From the NCBI RefSeq assembly GCF_001427825.1, contig NZ_LMGT01000004.1:1-64000 (forward strand): a DNA stretch of 64,000 nucleotides. Direction: 5' to 3'. Below the pieces are notes generated by a model. That model saw nothing but the letters and a program-made list of their open reading frames with translations, had not been told where the DNA came from and ran no database searches. Each line of letters opens with the position of its first letter. The stretch's first letter is position 1. Of the stretch, positions 26,208 through 35,210 are shown piece after piece. Both the position numbers and the translations under genes were made by a program. Source of the DNA: Brevundimonas sp. Root608 (GTDB lineage: Bacteria; Pseudomonadota; Alphaproteobacteria; Caulobacterales; Caulobacteraceae).

Positions 26208-27614
26208 TCAGAATTTGCCGAGGCTGCGCAGGCGGCTGTCGGGACGACGGGCGTCCATGGCGGCGGCGCCGATGGCGGCGGCGATGGTCAGAAGGGCGAG
26301 GGCCGCGCCGCCTTCACGGGCGTGATCCCTGGCGTAGGCGCCGGCGTCGTGCGCGTACCGGCGCGCGGTCTTGCCGTGTTTCTTCAAGGCCTTGCGCGAA
26401 GAATGTCGTGCGCCGTGCAGGATCTGCTCGCCACGATGGCGGGCTTCGCCGCTGAAGTCGGACGCGCGCTCGCCGGCGTCGCTGAGGCCATGGCGCACCG
26501 TTTCGGCAAGATCGCCGAAGCGGTCGCGCAGGGCGTCCGTGTCGACCCAGCCGCGCGGGTCGAAACGACCGCGCAGGCGCTCATAGCGGGTGGGACCCGA
26601 ACGCTGGTTCAACAGCACGGCTGCGATGCCGATGCCGGCCAGGATGGCGACGACGCCGCCGGTGATTCCCGGGTGTTTGCGGACTTCGGCGAGGGCGGAG
26701 AACTGGCGGACCATGGGATAGTGAACCTCTTCATCGAGGCCGTCGTCGTTCGGGTCGTAGAGCCCGTCGTCAAACGGCTGATACGCGGAACCCCTGTCCC
26801 GCATCATGACAGGAGCGAACCGCGCCAGAAGTGGTTCCGCCAGACCCGGGAGGGCGGAATAGAAGCTGGCGATCAGCCGCCCGCCGCCCCCGACCGTGAT
26901 CTCGCGGATCGGATGGCTGGCGCAATACAGGATGGTGTCGGCGACCACATGGGTGGCGTAGACGGGCTGGGGGTTCTGCACCGCCTGACCCGTCAGGTTG
27001 CGGGCGTGCTTGTTGTAGGGCGTGTCGATCGCCGAGGGCTTGACCAGCGACAGGGTGATCGGCGCCTGTTCGCGCATCAGCTCCATGCGGAAGGCGTTGG
27101 TGAAGCCCTTCACCGCGTGCTTCGAGGCCGAATAGACGCCCTGCACCGGAATCGGCGCGTCCGACAGGGTCGAGCCGACATTGACGATGGCCCCGCCGCC
27201 CGGCCGTTCGCGCAGGTGGTCGGCGGCGATCATCGAGCCGTTGACCACGCCCCAGTAGTTGGTCTCGAACAGCCGCCGCTGATCCTCCAGCGTCGTCGCG
27301 CGGATATTGCCGAAGATCGAGACGCCGGCGTTGTTGATCCAGGTGTCGAAGCCGCCGAACAGACGCACGCATTTCTCCGCCGCCCCGGCCAGGGCGTCGT
27401 AGTCGGCCACGTCGGCGACGGCCCAGGCGGCGCGGGCGCCCGTGCCCTGAAGCTCTTCGGTCAGGGCCTTAAGGTCGTTTTCGCCGCGCGCGATCAGAAA
27501 CACGCAGGCCCCCGCCTTCGCCGCCCGCCGCGCGGTCGCCAGGCCGACGCCGGAGGTGGCCCCGGTGATGACGATGGCTTGCTGGTTCAGGGGCTTGAGG
27601 GTCGCTTTGGTCAT
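26208..27614 (-). CDS. SDR oxidoreductase with C-terminal membrane extension
   Basis: 468 residues. The first ~280 are a short-chain dehydrogenase: TGATSGVG nucleotide motif (about residue 18), NNAG, and YSASK catalytic YxxxK. The remaining ~180 residues are not part of the core: a hydrophobic stretch about 317-336 (GGVVAILAGIGIAAVLL), a charged region rich in Arg/His/Asp, and a second hydrophobic stretch near the end (ALALLTIAAAIGAAAMDA). It is likely membrane anchored. The substrate is unknown. Terminator at 26131-26166. Confidence 0.87.
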   Translation of the reverse strand: MTKATLKPLNQQAIVITGATSGVGLATARRAAKAGACVFLIARGENDLKALTEELQGTGARAAWAVADVADYDALAGAAEKCVRLFGGFDTWINNAGVSIFGNIRATTLEDQRRLFETNYWGVVNGSMIAADHLRERPGGGAIVNVGSTLSDAPIPVQGVYSASKHAVKGFTNAFRMELMREQAPITLSLVKPSAIDTPYNKHARNLTGQAVQNPQPVYATHVVADTILYCASHPIREITVGGGGRLIASFYSALPGLAEPLLARFAPVMMRDRGSAYQPFDDGLYDPNDDGLDEEVHYPMVRQFSALAEVRKHPGITGGVVAILAGIGIAAVLLNQRSGPTRYERLRGRFDPRGWVDTDALRDRFGDLAETVRHGLSDAGERASDFSGEARHRGEQILHGARHSSRKALKKHGKTARRYAHDAGAYARDHAREGGAALALLTIAAAIGAAAMDARRPDSRLRSLGKF

Positions 27615-27766
27615 GAAACCGCCGGGTCTGTGCGCTTGGATCGGGCCTTGAACGAACGGGGCCGAGACCCCGCCGGTTCCTGCTGTAGCATGCAGGTCTT
27701 ACCATTCGCGATGGCCGCGCCTATCTGACGGCGCTTCCGCACAATCGCTCTTTCCGAGGACCGCCC

Positions 27767-28696
27767 GTGACCGATCACGCGCATACGTCGCCCGCCAACC
27801 CCGCCGACGATCTGGCGGCCGCCTTCCAGATCGAGGGCTGGCCCGTGCGTGGGCGTCTGGTGCGGCTGGGCGAAACCATCGACGCCATCCTGTCGGCCCA
27901 TGACTATCCGGAACCCGTCGCGGCCCTGCTCGGCGAGGCCTGCGCCCTGGCGGCCCTGGTCGGGTCGAGCCTGAAGTTCGAGGGCCGGCTGATCGTCCAG
28001 GCCCAGGGCGACGGGCCGGTGCGCTACGTCGTCGCCGACTATGACACCCAGGGGCATATGCGCGGCTATTGCCGCTTCGACGAGGCCGAGGTCGCCGCGG
28101 CGTCGCAGGGCTTCGCCCGGCCGGGGGCGCGCTCGCTGCTGGGGCAGGGGGTGTTCGTGATGACGCTGGATCGCGGGCCTGATTTCGAGCGGACCCAGGG
28201 GATCACGCCGATCGAGGGCGAGAGCCTGTCGCTGGCCGCCGAACACTATTTCCAGCAATCCGAGCAGATCCCGACCAAGGTCCGTCTGTCGGTCGGTTCG
28301 ATCACCACGGACGCGGGCACGGGCTGGCGGGCCGGCGGGGCGCTGATCCAGTTGATCGCGGGCGACGAGGCGCGCGGCTCGACCGAGGAGGCGTGGGACC
28401 GGTCGCGGGCCCTGTTCCAGACGCTGGGCGACGACGAGCTGCTGGACCCGACGATCACGCCGGAGACCCTGCTGTTCCGCCTGTTCCACGAGGACGGCGT
28501 GCGGCTGGAGGACGCCCGCGCGCTGGTGGCCCAATGCCGCTGCTCGCACGCCCGCATCGCCGGAATGCTGACGTCGTTCAAGGCCGAGGAGCGGGCCGAG
28601 ATGGTCGAGGCCGACGGCAAGATCCGCGTGACCTGCGAATACTGCGCCACGGTCTATGCGCTGGAGCCGGAAGAGATCACGGTCAGCGAAGGCTAG
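27767..28696 (+). CDS. hslO: Redox-regulated chaperone Hsp33
   Basis: 309 residues from GTG 27767, preceded by GAGGA. The C-terminal zinc/redox switch is C257-x-C259 and C290-x-x-C293 (QCRCSH and VTCEYCATVY), the hallmark of Hsp33. In the reduced state zinc is bound; oxidation opens the C-terminal domain and exposes a chaperone surface. Cytoplasmic. Its last 14 bases overlap the end of the convergent ChaN-like gene. Confidence 0.96.
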   Translation: MTDHAHTSPANPADDLAAAFQIEGWPVRGRLVRLGETIDAILSAHDYPEPVAALLGEACALAALVGSSLKFEGRLIVQAQGDGPVRYVVADYDTQGHMRGYCRFDEAEVAAASQGFARPGARSLLGQGVFVMTLDRGPDFERTQGITPIEGESLSLAAEHYFQQSEQIPTKVRLSVGSITTDAGTGWRAGGALIQLIAGDEARGSTEEAWDRSRALFQTLGDDELLDPTITPETLLFRLFHEDGVRLEDARALVAQCRCSHARIAGMLTSFKAEERAEMVEADGKIRVTCEYCATVYALEPEEITVSEG

Positions 28697-29498
28697 GTCC
28701 CGGCCCCGGCACGACCGGCGGCGAGGCCGTGCTGGGTCCCAGGGCCAGGACGCCGTCATAGGCGCCGTCATCAGTCGGCTCGAGGCGCACGCCTCGAAGG
28801 TCGATGTCGACGACGGCGCGTGACGGATTGGTTCCGCATGCAGACTGGCAGTTCCATTCCGTGCCGCCCTGCTGCGCCACCTTGAGCGTCAGGACATCGG
28901 CGGCGGGCAGGTGGCCGGCGGCGGGAACGCCGACATCGGGGAAGCGGGGGAAACCGGTCTTGCGGGCATGCAGGTTGCCGACGAGGACCAGCACCTTCGA
29001 CTGCGGCCGGGCGTAGATCGCTCCTGCCAGCGCATGGCCCATGTCGAGTTCGTACCAGGCCTGCGTCAGGTCGCGCTGGCGGGGCGTGGAAGGCTGGAAG
29101 GCGTGAAAGGCTACATCGCGTCCATCCGCGCGAAGCTGGCGGACGGACAACAGCATGGCCAGCATGGCCTGGCTGCTGCGGCCGTCGTTCATGCGCGGGT
29201 TCAGGAAATGGGTGCCGGACAGCGCCTCGACCGCCGTGGCCTCGTCGGGCGCGGCCAGGAAGGCGTCCAGCTGCGGCTGCATGACCGTCGGCAGTTCGAG
29301 GGCGATCGTGACCGGCCCTTTTTCGGCCGCCGCGCACGCCATCTGCGCGAACGCGGCCGGGGTCTCGACCGTGCCGTGGCTTTCGCCCACGACAATGTAG
29401 CGCTGCGGCATTGCGAGAAGGGCGTCAGTCCCCGCCGGCGGAGAACAGTCGGCGGGCTGCGCGGCCAGCAGGCTGGCGGCGGCGAACAAGGCGATCAT
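28683..29498 (-). CDS. ChaN/Tiki-like secreted protein
   Basis: 271 residues from ATG 29498, giving a short signal peptide (MIALFAAASLLAAQPADC; the Cys might also be a lipobox, though LAAQPADC is a poor match). The motif VVGESHGTVETP near the N-terminus and VGNLHARK in the second half resemble the ChaN/EreA/Tiki fold, in which GESHG and xGNxHA are conserved. Family members bind heme or act as metallopeptidases; which applies here is unknown. Its 3' end overlaps hslO by 14 bases. Confidence 0.65.
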   Translation of the reverse strand: MIALFAAASLLAAQPADCSPPAGTDALLAMPQRYIVVGESHGTVETPAAFAQMACAAAEKGPVTIALELPTVMQPQLDAFLAAPDEATAVEALSGTHFLNPRMNDGRSSQAMLAMLLSVRQLRADGRDVAFHAFQPSTPRQRDLTQAWYELDMGHALAGAIYARPQSKVLVLVGNLHARKTGFPRFPDVGVPAAGHLPAADVLTLKVAQQGGTEWNCQSACGTNPSRAVVDIDLRGVRLEPTDDGAYDGVLALGPSTASPPVVPGPGPSLR

Positions 29499-29576
29499 CG
29501 AAGCCCCCGGTTGATCCACGCCCCTACCGGCGCGTGTGCAGAAGGCTGGGCGATTGTGGCGGGCGCGTGGCCCTCC

Positions 29577-31406
29577 TCAGTACGCCAAGGCAATGCCGTC
29601 TTTCCGCATCTCCGTCGCCGCGCCGTAGGTCCAGGGGCCGCGTCCGTTGGTCTGGCGCACCACGTTCTGGTAGCCGCCGAAGCCGCCGTTGGGACCGCCC
29701 AACACCCAGCCCATGGCCTCCAACCGCGCCTTCGAAGCCGCCGGGACGCCGGTTTCCAGATGCAGCACACCGACGCCCTCGGACGGATGGCCGGTGGGTT
29801 CGGACGAGCCCTCGTGCTGCCAGCGCGGGCTGTCGCCGGCTTCCTGCGGGTCGAGGCCGTAGTCGACCATGTTGATTATGATCTGGGCCTGCCCTTGCGG
29901 CTGCATGCCGCCGCCCATGACGCCGAAGGCCATCCACGGCTCGCCGCCCTTGCAGGCGAAGCCGGGGATGATGGTGTGGAAGGGGCGCTTGCCCGGGGCG
30001 TAGACGTTGGGGTGGCCGTCGGTCAGGGCGAACAGCTCGCCGCGGTCCTGGAACATGAAGCCGAGGGTCGAACCGTCGGGGCCGTCGGGGACCAGGCCCG
30101 AGCCCATGCCGCGATAGTTGGACTGGATCCAGCTAACCATCATGCCGTCCTTGTCGGCGACGCTGAAATAGGTGGTGTCGCCCTGGGTCGGGGCGTCGCC
30201 GGGGAAGGCGCGGTCCATGACCCGGTCGGGCCGGATCAGGCGCGCGCGTTCGGCCGCGTAGGCTTTCGAGTTCAGCCATTCGACCGGGGTGCGACTGAAG
30301 CGGTCGTCGGCGAACCATTTGGCCCGGTCCTCGAACGCCAGCCGCTTGGCCTCGGCCTGGTGGTGGATCGAGGCGGCGGACTGGAAGCCCATGCCCTTGA
30401 GGTCGAAATTCTCGCAGATGTTAAGGATCTGGTTGGTCGACAGGCCCTGGGTGTTGGGGCCGAGGCCATAGACATCGACGCCGCGATAGTCGGTGCGGAT
30501 CGGCTCGACCCATTCGGTGCGATGCGGGGCCAGATCGGCCTTCGTCATCCAGCCGCCGATGCGGCGGAAATAGCGTTCGATGTGGTCGGCGATCGCCCCC
30601 TCATAGAAGGCGTCGCGGCCGCCCTCGGCGATCAGGCGATAGGTGCGGCCCAGGTCGGGGTTGGCGAAGACCTCGCCGACCGCCGGGGTGCGGCCGTCGC
30701 GGGCGTAGACCTTCCTGCGGTTGTCGTTCTCCTCGATGATCGCGGCGCGGCGATCGAAATTGGCCATGTTGCGCTCGAGATACCAGGCGATCAGCTGGGG
30801 CATGGGCACGCCCTCCTCGCACAGCTCGGCGACCGGCAGCAGGACGTCCTTCCACGGCAGCTTGCCGTAGCGCTGATGGGCGCTCCACCAGGCGTCGACC
30901 GTGCCGGGGACGTTGACGGTGACCGCGCCGTAGGGGGGCAGGTAGCCGTCCTCGGCCTTCCTCGACCGCGCCGTCTCCAGCGACAGGCCGCGGGGGCTGT
31001 TGCCCGAGCCGTTGAAGCCGACGACCTTCCGCTGCGCCGGGTCCCACAGCATGCAGAAGGCGTCGCCGCCGATGCCGTTGGCGGTGGGCTCCAGGAAGCC
31101 GAGGGCGGCGTTGATGGCGATGGCCGCGTCAATGGCCGAGCCGCCGCGCCTCAGGGTGTCGATGCCGATCAGGGTGGCGCGCGGATGGGCCGTGGCGGCG
31201 GCGCCGTGCGCGCCCCAGACGGTCGAGCGGCCGACGAACTGGACGCCGCTGTTGCGGTTGCCGGGGCCGACGCCGGCGTAGGGGTCGGCAGGCGCGGTCT
31301 GGCGGGGAGGGGCGGCGGTTGCGGCAGGAGCGCCGGCGGTCGCTGCACCTGCTCCGGCGAGGAGAGCGGCTGCGGGGAGGGTCGAAAGGAAGGTGCGGCG
31401 GCGCAT
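29577..31406 (-). CDS. Gamma-glutamyltransferase family protein
   Basis: 609 residues from ATG 31406, with GGGAG upstream. The N-terminus MRRRTFLSTLPAAALLAG resembles a twin-arginine signal. The autocatalytic cleavage site and nucleophile Thr are in GDTTYFSVADKDG about residue 405, with GGGMQPQGQAQI in the small subunit, as in the family. It probably hydrolyses or transfers gamma-glutamyl or related amide groups in the periplasm; some relatives are acylases. The frame upstream of 31406 overlaps no known domain. Confidence 0.9.
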   Translation of the reverse strand: MRRRTFLSTLPAAALLAGAGAATAGAPAATAAPPRQTAPADPYAGVGPGNRNSGVQFVGRSTVWGAHGAAATAHPRATLIGIDTLRRGGSAIDAAIAINAALGFLEPTANGIGGDAFCMLWDPAQRKVVGFNGSGNSPRGLSLETARSRKAEDGYLPPYGAVTVNVPGTVDAWWSAHQRYGKLPWKDVLLPVAELCEEGVPMPQLIAWYLERNMANFDRRAAIIEENDNRRKVYARDGRTPAVGEVFANPDLGRTYRLIAEGGRDAFYEGAIADHIERYFRRIGGWMTKADLAPHRTEWVEPIRTDYRGVDVYGLGPNTQGLSTNQILNICENFDLKGMGFQSAASIHHQAEAKRLAFEDRAKWFADDRFSRTPVEWLNSKAYAAERARLIRPDRVMDRAFPGDAPTQGDTTYFSVADKDGMMVSWIQSNYRGMGSGLVPDGPDGSTLGFMFQDRGELFALTDGHPNVYAPGKRPFHTIIPGFACKGGEPWMAFGVMGGGMQPQGQAQIIINMVDYGLDPQEAGDSPRWQHEGSSEPTGHPSEGVGVLHLETGVPAASKARLEAMGWVLGGPNGGFGGYQNVVRQTNGRGPWTYGAATEMRKDGIALAY

Positions 31407-31482
31407 GGGCGAGGCTCCCTGAACTGAGAAGGGGACCCTAGCGGGTTCGGGTGCGGAAGGAAGTGCAACTGCCGTTTCAGCC

Positions 31483-31624
31483 GTCGTCATCCCGGCGAAG
31501 GCCGGGACCCAGCGGCGCCGGAGCGAAGCGGAGGCGACGAGTCAGCCTGGGTTGGCGTGACAGGTTCGCGCTCTCGCGCGCCGCTGGGTCCTAGGGTCCG
31601 CTGCGCCCCCCCCGGGATGACGAC
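31483..31624. repeat. 142-bp palindromic element at the 3' end of phoB
   Basis: Outer perfect 13-bp arms (GTCGTCATCCCGG at 31483-31495, its complement at 31612-31624) and nested 14-bp arms (GGACCCAGCGGCGC at 31505-31518, complement at 31578-31591). It shares a 33-base core near 31559-31591 with the element at 41902-42065, one mismatch. It lies 8 bases past the phoB stop, so it may end or stabilise the pst-phoB transcript. Confidence 0.85.
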
Positions 31625-31632
31625 AGCAGTGG

Positions 31633-32322
31633 TTACCCGCCCAGATCCAGCGAATAGCCCGCCGACCGCACCGTGCGGATCGGGTTGACCGTGCCCTCGA
31701 CGTTCAGGGCCTTGCGCAGGCGGCCGACGTGGACGTCGACCGTGCGGGCCTCGACGTAGACGTCACTGCCCCAGACGGCGTCCAGCAGCTGTTCGCGGCT
31801 GAACACCCGGCCCGGGTGCTGCATCAGGTGGTCCAGCAGGCGGAATTCGGTGGGGCCGAGGTGGATCTCGTTGCCGGCGCGGCGGACGCGGTGGGCGACG
31901 CGGTCGATGACGATGTCGCCGTGGTTGATGCGGTCGTCGGCCAGACCGGGCCGGATGCGGCGCAGGACGGCGCGGATGCGGGCGATCAGCTCCGACATCG
32001 AGAAGGGCTTGGTCAGATAGTCGTCGGCGCCGGTGTCGAGGCCGCGGATGCGGTCGCTTTCCTCGCCGCGCGCGGTCAGCATGATGATCGGCAGGTTGCG
32101 CGTCTCGGCGCGGCCCCGGATGCGGCGGCAGACCTCGATGCCCGACAGCTTGGGCAGCATCCAGTCCAGAAGGACCAGATCGGGCAGGCGTTCGTCGATC
32201 TGGAGCATGCCCTCCTCGCCGTCGGCGGCGACGACGACGCGATAGCCTTCCTTTTCGAGATTGTACGAGAGCAAGGTCGCCAGGGCGTCCTCGTCTTCCA
32301 TCACCAGAACATAAGGCTGCAC
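31633..32322 (-). CDS. phoB: Phosphate response regulator PhoB
   Basis: 229 residues, OmpR/PhoB architecture. Receiver domain with phospho-acceptor Asp53 (LVLLDWMLP) and the conserved Lys in DDYLTKPF, then a winged-helix DNA-binding domain (EFRLLDHLMQHPGRVFSREQLL..VDVHVGRLRKAL). When phosphorylated by PhoR it activates genes with Pho boxes. Last gene of the pstCAB-phoUB cluster, 14 bases after phoU. Confidence 0.97.
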   Translation of the reverse strand: MQPYVLVMEDEDALATLLSYNLEKEGYRVVVAADGEEGMLQIDERLPDLVLLDWMLPKLSGIEVCRRIRGRAETRNLPIIMLTARGEESDRIRGLDTGADDYLTKPFSMSELIARIRAVLRRIRPGLADDRINHGDIVIDRVAHRVRRAGNEIHLGPTEFRLLDHLMQHPGRVFSREQLLDAVWGSDVYVEARTVDVHVGRLRKALNVEGTVNPIRTVRSAGYSLDLGG

Positions 32323-32336
32323 GTCGAACTCTCCGG

Positions 32337-33056
32337 TCAGGCGGTCGTCGTCGGGTCGGTGGCGTCAGCGGGGTCGGGATTCCAGCGGGGGCGTTCGCCG
32401 GTGAATTCCTGACCCGTGATCTCGTAGTAGATGGTTTCGGCGATGTTGGTGGCGTGATCGCCGATGCGCTCGAGGTTCTTGGCCATGAACAGCAGGTGGG
32501 TGCCCGCCGTGATCGTGCGCGGATCGCCCATCATGTAGGTCAGCAGTTCGCGGAACAGGGCGTTGTAGTGCTCGTCCACCTCGTCATCGGTGTTCCAGAC
32601 GGCGACCGCGCGGTCGACCTCGGCGGCGGCGTAGGCGTCCAGCACGTCGCGCAGGCGCATGGAGACCAGCTTGCCCATCCGCTCGATCGACCGGGTCAGC
32701 GGCGGCATCGGATCGCCCTCGGCCAGGATCAGGCCGCGCTTGGCGATGTTCTTGGCGAGGTCGCCGGTGCGCTCGAGATCCACCGCCAGCTTCATCGAGG
32801 CCAGGGTGCGGCGCAGGTCCGAGGCCACCGGCTGGCGCAGGGCGATCAGGCGGATGGCCTTGCGCTCGATGTCGCGGTGCATGGCGTCGAGCCTGGCGTC
32901 CCGGTCGACCACGGCGCGGGCCAGGGCGATGTCGCGGCGGGCGACGGAATCGACGGCGTCGGCGACCTGGGCCTCGGCCAGACCGCCCATGCGGGCGACC
33001 TCGGCGGTCAGCTGGTTCAGTTCGTCGCCATAGGCCTTGACGGTGTGCTGGTTCAT
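32337..33056 (-). CDS. phoU: Phosphate signalling protein PhoU
   Basis: 239 residues, all-helical with two tandem PhoU three-helix repeats; the metal-binding motif D-x-x-E/D-type residues lie in helices such as DLERTGDLAKNIAKRG and NLERIGDHATNIAE. PhoU links the Pst transporter to PhoR and keeps the regulon off in high phosphate. Its start overlaps the pstB stop (TGATG). Confidence 0.97.
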   Translation of the reverse strand: MNQHTVKAYGDELNQLTAEVARMGGLAEAQVADAVDSVARRDIALARAVVDRDARLDAMHRDIERKAIRLIALRQPVASDLRRTLASMKLAVDLERTGDLAKNIAKRGLILAEGDPMPPLTRSIERMGKLVSMRLRDVLDAYAAAEVDRAVAVWNTDDEVDEHYNALFRELLTYMMGDPRTITAGTHLLFMAKNLERIGDHATNIAETIYYEITGQEFTGERPRWNPDPADATDPTTTA

Positions 33057-33919
33057 CAGCCGAACCTTCCGGTGATGTAGTCCAGGGTGCGCCGCTCGCG
33101 CGGGTTGGTGAAGATGTCCTCGGTGTCGCCGGTCTCGATCAGGCGGCCCATGTGGAAGAAGGCGGTGCGCTGGCTGACGCGCGCGGCCTGGGCCATGGAG
33201 TGGGTGACGATGACGATGCAGTAGCGCTCGCGCAGCTCGTCGATCAGTTCCTCGATCTTGGCGGTGGCGATCGGGTCCAGGGCCGAGCAGGGCTCGTCCA
33301 TCAGGATGACCTCAGGCTCGACGGCGATGGCGCGGGCGATGACGAGGCGCTGCTGCTGGCCGCCGGACAGGCCGGTGCCGGGCGAGTGCAGGCGGTCGGC
33401 GACCTCTTCCCACAGGCCGGCGCGCTTCAGCGAGGCCTCGACCACGACATCGAGCTCGGCTTTCGACGCGGCCAGGCCATGGATGCGGGGGCCGTAGGCG
33501 ACGTTCTCGTAGATGGTCTTGGGGAAGGGATTGGGCTTCTGGAACACCATGCCGACCCGGGCGCGCAGCAGGACGGGATCGACCGATTTCGCGTTGATGT
33601 CCTCGCCGTCCATCTCGATGCGGCCCGTGACCCTGGCCCCCGGAATGGTGTCGTTCATGCGGTTCATGGTCCGCAGGAAGGTCGACTTGCCGCAGCCCGA
33701 CGGGCCGATCAGGGCGGTGACGGTCTTGTCAGGGATGTCCAGCGAGACGTCATGGAGCGCCTGCTTGCCATTGTAGAAGACCGAGACGTCGCGCGCGGCG
33801 ATCTTGGTCGGGCCGACGGGGCCCGAGCTGTGGATGACCGGCGGCGCGGCCATGACCGGCGTTTCGGCGGGCGCGCCGCCCTCGGCGCCGTCGGGGGCGC
33901 GGAAGAGGTTGAATTTCAT
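33056..33919 (-). CDS. pstB: Phosphate ABC transporter ATP-binding protein PstB
   Basis: 287 residues with Walker [10 protein letters not shown], signature LSGGQQQR and Walker [14 protein letters not shown]. The N-terminal ~35-residue extension rich in Ala/Pro is longer than in E. coli. Dimeric ATPase powering PstCA phosphate uptake across the inner membrane. Four bases separate it from pstA. Confidence 0.97.
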   Translation of the reverse strand: MKFNLFRAPDGAEGGAPAETPVMAAPPVIHSSGPVGPTKIAARDVSVFYNGKQALHDVSLDIPDKTVTALIGPSGCGKSTFLRTMNRMNDTIPGARVTGRIEMDGEDINAKSVDPVLLRARVGMVFQKPNPFPKTIYENVAYGPRIHGLAASKAELDVVVEASLKRAGLWEEVADRLHSPGTGLSGGQQQRLVIARAIAVEPEVILMDEPCSALDPIATAKIEELIDELRERYCIVIVTHSMAQAARVSQRTAFFHMGRLIETGDTEDIFTNPRERRTLDYITGRFG

Positions 33920-33923
33920 CGGG

Positions 33924-35210
33924 CTACCACCGGCGTTCGAAGCGCCGGCGCAGGAAGATGGCGGCGGCGTTCATGACGATCATGAAGGCGAGAAGGACAA
34001 GGATGGCGGCCGCCGTGCGCTCATGGAAGGCGCGCTCGGAAGCGTTTTCCCAGATGTAGACGAGAGAGGGCAGGGCGCCGCTGGGTTCGCCGACGCTGTG
34101 CGGTATGCCGGGAATGAAGCTGACCATGCCGATCAGCAGCAGGGGGGCGGTTTCGCCGAGCGCATGGGCCATGGAGATGATGGCGCCGGTCATCACGCCC
34201 GGCATGGCCAGGGGCAGGGTGTGATGGAAGACCGTCTGGGTCTTCGACGCGCCCATGGCCAGGGCGGCCTCGCGGATCGACGGCGGCACCGCCTTCAGCG
34301 ACGAGCGGGTGGCGATGATGATGGTCGGGAGCGCCATCAGGGCCAGGACCAGACCGCCGACCAGCGGGCTGGCGCGCGGCAGGTGCATCCAGTTGATGAA
34401 CAGGGCCAGGCCCAGCAGGCCGTAGATGATCGACGGCACGGCGGCGAGGTTGTTGATATTGACCTCGATCAGGTCGGTGATCCGGCCGCGCGGCGCGAAT
34501 TCTTCCAGATACAGGGCCGCGCCGACGCCGAGCGGAATGGCGATGAAGGCGGTGACCAGCAGCATCAGGGCCGAGCCGACCACCGCGCCCAGCACCCCGG
34601 CCAGTTCCGGCTCGGTGGAGTCGCCCTTGGTGAACAGGCCGCTGTTGAAGTGGGCGGCCACGGCGCCCGAAGCCTTCATCCGGTCGAGCCAGCCGATCTG
34701 TTCATCGGTCAGGCGGCGCTGGTCGGCGGGCGTGTCGCGCGAGATCTCGCCCTTGAAGAACAGGTCGGCGTCGTCGGACACGGGCGCGGCGATCGGCACG
34801 GTCTGGCCGATCAGGTTCGGATTGGCCTGGATGCGGGCGGCGGCGGCGAACTTCAGTTCCGAGGAGAACAGGCTGCGCATCGCGGCGGCTTTCGAGCCCT
34901 GGGCGTCGTCGGCGACGCCGAGACGGGCGAGTTGCTGTTCGGCGACCAGCAGTTCGAAATTCGTCCCCTGCGGATAGCCGCGGTCGACGCGGGCCGGGTC
35001 CATATAGACGGGGACGGTGATGGTGTGGGTGTAGAAGGCGGTGTGGCCCTGGTCGATGATCCGGCCCAGCAGCAGCAGCAGGAAGCCGACCGCCACGCCG
35101 ATGGCCAGCAGGCCGTACAGCCGGAACCGGCCCTCGCGGGCGTAGCGGCGCTTGAGTCCGGCGCGCAGGCGTTCGGCGCGGATCGCGGGCGTGACGGTCG
35201 CGTCAGTCAT
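33924..35210 (-). CDS. pstA: Phosphate ABC transporter permease PstA
   Basis: 428 residues. A first membrane helix about 30-52, a large loop, then five helices with the permease EAA-like signature [17 protein letters not shown]. Longer than E. coli PstA (296) because of an N-terminal extension between helix 1 and 2, which is typical in Alphaproteobacteria. Overlaps pstC by 8 bases. Confidence 0.95.
   Translation of the reverse strand: MTDATVTPAIRAERLRAGLKRRYAREGRFRLYGLLAIGVAVGFLLLLLGRIIDQGHTAFYTHTITVPVYMDPARVDRGYPQGTNFELLVAEQQLARLGVADDAQGSKAAAMRSLFSSELKFAAAARIQANPNLIGQTVPIAAPVSDDADLFFKGEISRDTPADQRRLTDEQIGWLDRMKASGAVAAHFNSGLFTKGDSTEPELAGVLGAVVGSALMLLVTAFIAIPLGVGAALYLEEFAPRGRITDLIEVNINNLAAVPSIIYGLLGLALFINWMHLPRASPLVGGLVLALMALPTIIIATRSSLKAVPPSIREAALAMGASKTQTVFHHTLPLAMPGVMTGAIISMAHALGETAPLLLIGMVSFIPGIPHSVGEPSGALPSLVYIWENASERAFHERTAAAILVLLAFMIVMNAAAIFLRRRFERRW

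Noticed and set aside
28911..31427. An 838-residue plus-strand frame
   Set aside because: Antisense to the gamma-glutamyltransferase and ChaN-like genes, which have clear domains and signal peptides; the frame's composition is typical of a GC-rich shadow.
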